Positions 59,428-64,000 of a stretch of DNA of 64,000 nt are shown piece by piece. The stretch spans positions 85,896 to 149,895 of the forward strand of contig RECQ01000060.1 of assembly GCA_007693965.1 (NCBI GenBank), in the 5' to 3' direction. A model generated the notes under the pieces. It was not told where the DNA came from. It searched no databases and saw nothing but the letters and a program-made list of their open reading frames with translations. The stretch is from Phycisphaeraceae bacterium. GTDB lineage: Bacteria; Planctomycetota; Phycisphaerae; Phycisphaerales; UBA1924. The translations under genes and the position numbers were made by a program. Positions within the stretch are counted from its first letter, which is position 1; every line of letters starts with the position of its first letter.

Positions 59428-61617
59428 TCACCGAAACTTCCGCTTCCCCGGCGTACCCGGTTTCTTCCGTCCGCCCCCCGGCGTCGCCTTCTTCTCCACA
59501 TCGGATCGACGCATCTTTTCGTCGTCCGCCCCCGCGTCCGGCAGCGCCTGGAGCGACTTGACCTGGTCCCGCAGCCGCGCGGCTTTTTCGAACTCCAGCC
59601 GCTCCGCCGCGGCGAGCATTTCTTCCTCCAGCATGCGCACCAGCTCGGCCTTCTCATAGGCGGGCTCGTCGCTCAGCACCGCTTCGCGGGCGGTGCGCTG
59701 GGCCCGCAGCTCGAGTTCGAGGCCGCGTTTGATGGCGCTGCGGATCGTCGTCGGCGTGATCCCGTGCTCGATGTTGTAGGCGAGCTGTTTCTCGCGGCGG
59801 CGCTCCGTCTCATCGATCGCGGCCTGCATCGCGGGCGTCACCTTGTCGGCGTACATGACCACCTTCGAGTGGACGTTCCTCGCCGCCCGGCCCATCTGCT
59901 GGATCAGGCTCGTCGCGCTGCGCAAAAACCCTTCCTTGTCGGCGTCGAGGATGCACACCAGTGACACCTCAGGCAGGTCCAGCCCCTCGCGCAACAGGTT
60001 GACGCCCACCAGCACATCGAACTCGCCGGTGCGAAGATCGCGCAGGATCTCCATGCGGTCGAGCGTTTCGATCTCGCTGTGCAGGTAGCGAACGCGCAGG
60101 CCCTGTTCGTGCAGGTAGGTGGAGAGGTCTTCGCACAGTCGCTTGGTGAGGGCGGTGACCAGCGTGCGTTCGCCCTGCTCAGCGCGCTTGCGGCAGCGCT
60201 CCATGAGGTCGGCGACCTGTCCCCGGGCAGGATGGATCTCGATCTCGGGATCGACGAGGCCGGTGGGGCGGATGATCTGCTCCACCACATCGCCTCCCGT
60301 GCGCTCCAGTTCATACGGCCCCGGCGTGGCGCTCACAAAAAGCAACTGCGGCACGACGGCCTCGAACTCCTCGAACCGCAGCGGCCGGTTGTCCAGAGCG
60401 CTGGGCAGGCGAAACCCGTGATCAACCAGCACCTGTTTCCGCGCCCGATCGCCGTTGTACATGGCGCGGATCTGGGGAATGGTGACATGGCTCTCATCAA
60501 TGATGCAGAGCCAGGAGGGAGTTCTGTGTTCTGAGTTCTGAGTTCTGTGTGAGGAAGAATTGGTGGCGGAGGGGGTGTAATCAAAGTAGTCGAGCAGCGA
60601 ATAGGGCTTGGCGCCGGGTGGGCGTCCGTCGAGGTGGCGGGAATAGTTCTCGATGCCGGAGCAGTATCCCACTTCCTCGATCATCTCCAGGTCGTATTTC
60701 GTGCGCGCCAGCAGGCGCTGGGCTTCGAGGAGCTTGCCCTCGCTGCGAAGATGCATCACCTGCTGATCGAGCTCGGTGCGGATCGATTCGAGCGCCGTCT
60801 GCAACTGGTCCTCGGGCATGACGTAGTGGACGGCGGGGTAGAGAAAGAACTGTTTCTCCTCGGCGAGCGATTCTCCGGTGACGGGGTTGATGAGCTGGAT
60901 GGACTCGATTTCATCGCCAAAGAGGCCCAGGCGGACGGCGAACTGCTCGTAGGCGGGGTGAACTTCGATGGTGTCGCCGCGGACCCGGTAGCGGCCGCGG
61001 GTGAACTCCATCTCGTTGCGCTGGTACTGCATGTCATTCAGTGCGAGCAGCAGCTCGCGCCGGTTGATCATGGCGCCGCGGGTGAGGCTGATGACCTTCT
61101 TGCGATACTCATCCGGTGAACCGAGGCCGAAGATGCAGGAGACGCTGGCGACGATGATCACATCGTCGCGGCTCATCAGGCTGCTGGTGGCGGCGAGGCG
61201 GAGGCGATCGAGATCATCATTGCGCGAGGCGTCCTTCTCGATGTAGATGTCGCGCTGCGGGATGTAGGCCTCGGGCTGGTAGTAGTCGTAGTAGCTGACG
61301 AAGTAGCTGACGGCGTTGTGCGGGAAGAGATCGCGCATCTCCTCGTAGAGCTGGGCCGCGAGCGTCTTGTTGTGGCTGATGATCAGCGTGGGCTTCTTCA
61401 GGTTGCGGATGGTGTGGGCCATCGTGAAGGTCTTGCCCGTGCCGGTGGCGCCGAGCAGGCATGCGGTGGAGGCGTTTCCGGGGGCGCTTCCGGGGGCGAG
61501 GGCGCTGCCGGGGGGGCCGAGGCGCTGCGACAGCTCCGCGATCGCCCCCGGCTGGTCGCCGGTGGGGGAGAACTCGCTGACGATCTCGAACGGTCTGGCA
61601 TCGCGCTGGCGGATCAA
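59428..61617 (-). CDS. uvrB: Excinuclease ABC subunit UvrB
   Basis: 729 aa from TTG 61617, chosen because the protein homology begins at [20 protein letters not shown] and GGGGAG precedes it; a longer frame exists. Walker [20 protein letters not shown], beta-hairpin region [24 protein letters not shown]-like box [12 protein letters not shown], and the C-terminal UVR motif ([16 protein letters not shown]). Oddity: an insertion just before the DESH box ([15 protein letters not shown]) is encoded by a tandem heptamer repeat. It opens DNA at lesions delivered by UvrA. Confidence 0.95.
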   Translation of the reverse strand: MIRQRDARPFEIVSEFSPTGDQPGAIAELSQRLGPPGSALAPGSAPGNASTACLLGATGTGKTFTMAHTIRNLKKPTLIISHNKTLAAQLYEEMRDLFPHNAVSYFVSYYDYYQPEAYIPQRDIYIEKDASRNDDLDRLRLAATSSLMSRDDVIIVASVSCIFGLGSPDEYRKKVISLTRGAMINRRELLLALNDMQYQRNEMEFTRGRYRVRGDTIEVHPAYEQFAVRLGLFGDEIESIQLINPVTGESLAEEKQFFLYPAVHYVMPEDQLQTALESIRTELDQQVMHLRSEGKLLEAQRLLARTKYDLEMIEEVGYCSGIENYSRHLDGRPPGAKPYSLLDYFDYTPSATNSSSHRTQNSEHRTPSWLCIIDESHVTIPQIRAMYNGDRARKQVLVDHGFRLPSALDNRPLRFEEFEAVVPQLLFVSATPGPYELERTGGDVVEQIIRPTGLVDPEIEIHPARGQVADLMERCRKRAEQGERTLVTALTKRLCEDLSTYLHEQGLRVRYLHSEIETLDRMEILRDLRTGEFDVLVGVNLLREGLDLPEVSLVCILDADKEGFLRSATSLIQQMGRAARNVHSKVVMYADKVTPAMQAAIDETERRREKQLAYNIEHGITPTTIRSAIKRGLELELRAQRTAREAVLSDEPAYEKAELVRMLEEEMLAAAERLEFEKAARLRDQVKSLQALPDAGADDEKMRRSDVEKKATPGGGRKKPGTPGKRKFR
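60519..60546. repeat. Tandem heptamer repeat inside uvrB
   Basis: Four consecutive copies of G(A/T)GTTCT (on the minus strand AGAAC(T/A)C) lie in the coding sequence. They encode [10 protein letters not shown] between the Tyr-rich FDYTPSA segment and the DESH box. The reading frame is preserved because the total insert length is a multiple of three. Confidence 0.85.
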
Positions 61618-61674
61618 CGCCGAAGTCTCCCCGGCGCCGGGAGGCGGGGCAACCGGGCGCCAACGGAAGTCGTA

Positions 61675-61702
61675 TTGACATATTCCAAGTACGGAATATG
61701 AT
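61675..61702 (+). promoter_or_regulatory. Promoter with embedded dyad upstream of the BNR-protein gene
   Basis: TTGACA (61675-61680) and TATGAT (61697-61702) are spaced 16 bp, close to consensus. The spacer contains the perfect dyad TATTCC-AAGTAC-GGAATA (61681-61698; extended to ATATTCC/GGAATAT), which would let a repressor block the promoter. It is in the divergent gap between uvrB and the BNR-protein gene and may affect both. Confidence 0.72.
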
Positions 61703-61808
61703 TGCCGCCACGGAACAAGTCGCAGAGGGTCTGCATCCCACATTTTTCCCAGGCGTATCCTCGCCGGCGAGACTGCGGGGACCGGGTCCGAACCCAAAGG
61801 AGCCACAT

Positions 61809-62999
61809 ATGAGCAGTGTGCGAGTCCTGGTCGGCACCAAGAAGGGGGCGTTCATCCTCGCCGCCGATGGCGCGAGGAAGAAGTGGTCGGTCTCCGGGCC
61901 CTTCTTCGCCGGGTGGGAGGTCTACCACGTCAAGGGCTCGCCGGTGGATCCGAGCCGCATCTACGCCTCGCAGACCAGCGGCTGGTTCGGGCAGATCGTG
62001 CAGCGCTCCGACGACGGCGGCCAAACATGGCACACCCCCGGCAGCCGCCCGGAAGAGCTGGAGAGCACCGACGGCATGCCCAAAGGCGAGAGCAACAAGT
62101 TCGTCTACGACACATCCGCGAAGACAGGCGAGCCGCTCACCACCCATCAGTGGTACGACGGCACGCAGCACCCCTGGGAGTTCAAACGCGTCTGGCACTT
62201 CGAGCCCTCACTGAGCGACCCCGACACGGTGTACGCAGGTGTCGAGGACGCCGCCCTCTTCCGCACCACCGACGGCGGGCGCACCTGGCACGAGATCGCC
62301 GGCCTTCGCGGCGCCGACGGCGCCAAGTGGCAGCCGGGCGCCGGAGGCATGTGCCTGCACACGATTCTTCTCGACCCCACCGACCCCAAGCGCATCTTCA
62401 TCGCCATCTCCGCCGCCGGCGCTTTCCGCACCGACGACGGCGGCAGATCATGGAAGCCCATCAACCGCGGCCTCAAGTCCGACTACATCCCCGACCCCGA
62501 CGCCGAGATCGGTCACTGCGTCCACCGCATCGCCATGCACCCATCGCGCCCGAACGTCCTCTTCATGCAGAAGCACTGGGACATCATGCGCAGCGACGAT
62601 GCGGGCGAGAACTGGCGCGAGATCAGCGGCAACCTGCCCAGCGATTTCGGATTCCCCATCGAGGTCCACGCCCACGAGCCCGACACCATCTACGTCGTGC
62701 CCATCACCAGCGATTCATTGCACTATCCGCCCGAGGGAAAGCTGCGCGTCTACCGCAACCGCACGGGCGGCGAGGACCCGAACGCCTGGGAGGGGCTGAC
62801 CAAAGGACTGCCGCAGGAAAACTGTTACGTGAACGTGCTGCGCGATGCGATGGCGGTGGACTCACTCGAGCCCGGCGGCGTCTACTTCGGCACGACAGGC
62901 GGCCAGGTCTACGCCTCGCCGGACGGTGGCGACACATGGGCGCCGATCGTGCGTGATCTTCCCTCGGTGCTCTCCGTCGAGGTCCAGACGCTGCGATGA
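61809..62999 (+). CDS. BNR/Asp-box repeat protein (exo-sialidase-like fold)
   Basis: 396 aa beta-propeller-type protein. Five Asp-box repeats are present ([36 protein letters not shown] and SPDGGDTW). There is no signal peptide and none of the sialidase active-site Arg triad is recognisable, so catalysis on sialic acid is unsupported. AAAGGAG precedes ATG 61809. It overlaps the MoaD-like gene by ATGA, implying joint production. Role unknown; the stable pairing suggests a complex or a sulfur-transfer acceptor. Confidence 0.8.
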   Translation: MSSVRVLVGTKKGAFILAADGARKKWSVSGPFFAGWEVYHVKGSPVDPSRIYASQTSGWFGQIVQRSDDGGQTWHTPGSRPEELESTDGMPKGESNKFVYDTSAKTGEPLTTHQWYDGTQHPWEFKRVWHFEPSLSDPDTVYAGVEDAALFRTTDGGRTWHEIAGLRGADGAKWQPGAGGMCLHTILLDPTDPKRIFIAISAAGAFRTDDGGRSWKPINRGLKSDYIPDPDAEIGHCVHRIAMHPSRPNVLFMQKHWDIMRSDDAGENWREISGNLPSDFGFPIEVHAHEPDTIYVVPITSDSLHYPPEGKLRVYRNRTGGEDPNAWEGLTKGLPQENCYVNVLRDAMAVDSLEPGGVYFGTTGGQVYASPDGGDTWAPIVRDLPSVLSVEVQTLR

Positions 63000-63292
63000 T
63001 CCGAGTCATGCTTCCATTTCATCTGCGGACGCTGGCGGGCGTCGAAGGCGAGATCACGCTTGATGTGCCGGCGCCTGTCACGCAGGGTTCTGTGCTGGAT
63101 GCGCTGGAGGCGCATCACCCCGCCCTGTGCGGCACGATCCGCGACCATGAGAGCGGGAAGCGCCGGCCATTTCTGCGTTTCTTCGCTTGTGAGCAGGACC
63201 TGTCGCACCAGCCGCCGGAGGCGCCGCTGCCCGAGGCCGTGGCGGCGGGACGGGAACCGCTGCTGATTGTCGGCGCCATCGCGGGTGGATGA
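62996..63292 (+). CDS. MoaD/ThiS-like sulfur-carrier protein
   Basis: 98 aa with a ubiquitin-like fold. It opens [20 protein letters not shown] and [16 protein letters not shown] and ends in AIAGG; the terminal Gly-Gly is the adenylation and thiocarboxylation site in this family. No E1-like MoeB/ThiF or MoaE gene is nearby, so the sulfur donor and target are unknown. It starts within the stop of the BNR-protein gene (ATGA). Confidence 0.85.
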   Translation: MIRVMLPFHLRTLAGVEGEITLDVPAPVTQGSVLDALEAHHPALCGTIRDHESGKRRPFLRFFACEQDLSHQPPEAPLPEAVAAGREPLLIVGAIAGG

Positions 63293-63382
63293 GCCGATGG
63301 AGCGTGTGGACTCGCCTTTCCCACGGACACCGCCGTAGAGTCTGGCGGCTCCCTTCAACACCTCGCGCTCAAGGAGCGAACC

Positions 63383-63835
63383 ATGAAATCGTGCTGCACG
63401 ACTCACCTGAACTCGGTCGGACTGCTCATCCTCCGCCTCGGCTTCGGCGGCTACATGATCACCCACGGCTGGCCCAAGTTCCAGATGCTCATGCGCCGCG
63501 AGTTCGACCAGTTCCCCGATCCCCTCGGCATCGGGAACACGATGAGCCTGATCGGCGCCGCCGGCGCGGAGTTCGTCTGCGCCGTCCTCGTCCTTGTCGG
63601 CCTCGCGACGCGATTCGCCGCGATCCCCATCGTCTTCACCATGGGCGTGGCGGCCTTCATCGTCCACAGCGACGACCCCTGGACCATGGGCTCGGGCGCC
63701 AGCAAGGAGCCGGCCCTGCTCTTCCTGACCGCGTTCCTGGCGATCGCCCTCACCGGCCCCGGCCGCATCTCGCTCGACCACCTGATCTTCTCGAAGCGAC
63801 TTGCGGCTGTGAAGCCGGCGCCGAAGTCTGAGTGA
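63383..63835 (+). CDS. DoxX-family membrane protein
   Basis: 150 aa, four helices. GLLILRLGFGGYMITHGWPK, SLIGAAGAEFVCAVLVLVGL and ATRFAAIPIVFTMGVAAFIV follow the DoxX pattern. Members include quinol-oxidase-associated and thiosulfate-oxidation proteins, but most have no established function. It lies 90 bp after the MoaD-like gene; co-transcription is possible. Confidence 0.88.
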   Translation: MKSCCTTHLNSVGLLILRLGFGGYMITHGWPKFQMLMRREFDQFPDPLGIGNTMSLIGAAGAEFVCAVLVLVGLATRFAAIPIVFTMGVAAFIVHSDDPWTMGSGASKEPALLFLTAFLAIALTGPGRISLDHLIFSKRLAAVKPAPKSE

Positions 63836-63846
63836 CATCGAAGACA

Positions 63847-63907
63847 TTGAACGCAGAGGACTCGGAGGAACGCGGAGTGAGACGGAGTTATTGAGGAAGA
63901 CGGAGTC
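63847..63907. repeat. Family B repeat arm, probably truncated by the window edge
   Basis: CGCGGAGTGAGACGGAGTTA and TTGAGGAAGACGGAG lie just after the DoxX-family stop, matching the left arms at 45.9 and 50.1 kb. The matching right arm is not in the window and would lie beyond 64000 if present. The remaining bases to the end show no gene. Confidence 0.75.
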
Positions 63908-64000
63908 GGAAAAGAAGAGAAGAATTGTTCATCGCGATGAACGAGGTGAGGTGGCCCACGAATGGCGGACACAGGGCATCGCCGGGATACTCCCCGGTGG

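Noticed and set aside
61809..62999. Annotating the BNR protein as a sialidase
   Set aside because: Asp-box repeats alone are structural; no Arg triad, nucleophile or signal peptide was seen.

Overview
The window is high-GC bacterial chromosome and looks like a planctomycete of the class Phycisphaerae. The main pointers are secreted proteins ending in the DLDGDGVVGSSDLAxLLGAWG type of C-terminal motif, a PEP-CTERM-like surface protein, an alternative complex III operon joined to a caa3 oxidase, and several families of intergenic repeats. The taxonomic placement is inference from gene content; no rRNA or tRNA gene was recognised.

Layout. 0-6 kb: the start of an SppA-type signal peptide peptidase runs off the left edge, then a three-unit palindromic repeat array, then a cell-division cluster (rsmH, a LysM protein, an ftsL-like gene, ftsI) joined by GTGA overlaps. 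6-14.8 kb, all minus strand: an M28/PA-domain peptidase, a BtpA-family protein, an ANTAR response regulator, topoisomerase VI subunits A and B (rare in bacteria), and a protein with four dockerin-like repeats. 14.9-19.1 kb: a pilin-like protein, ndk, a secreted SGNH hydrolase and a heme A synthase. 19.4-34.4 kb: one long plus-strand respiratory operon, actABCDEF, a small membrane protein, SCO, coxBACD and a two-TM protein. The ActB/ActC complex should take electrons from quinol and pass them through cytochrome c domains (ActA, ActE, the CoxB tail) to an A2-type oxidase. SCO and the divergent heme A synthase supply copper and heme A.

34.5-52.8 kb is mixed housekeeping: thyX, rnhA, alpha-glucan phosphorylase, murJ, a PEP-CTERM protein, a VanZ-like/ParA pair, a YyaL-type protein fused to a DsbD-like domain, a DacB-type peptidase, a CsaA-like tRNA-binding protein, a SLC13-type transporter, a DUF202 protein and a thioredoxin-DUF3179 fusion. 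52.8-61.6 kb holds uvrA and uvrB on the same strand. Between them lie a tandem pair of unknown secreted paralogues and a Y1 (IS200/IS605, REP-associated type) transposase bracketed by inverted palindromic repeats. 61.8-63.8 kb holds a BNR-repeat protein coupled to a MoaD-like sulfur carrier, behind a promoter with a perfect dyad between its -35 and -10 boxes, then a DoxX protein.

Two dispersed repeat families stand out. Family A is a GC-rich unit of about 76-84 bp made of a CGCCCC/GGGGCG hairpin and a CCACGGGT/ACCCGTGG hairpin. It occurs at 1.1, 56.1, 58.6 and 59.3 kb, and the last two flank the transposase. Family B (core GCGGAGTGAGACGGAGTTTT) forms long inverted repeats at the 3' ends of genes at 45.9, 50.1 and 63.8 kb, and in one case supplies the last codons of a gene. 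A third, short heptamer repeat lies inside the uvrB coding sequence.
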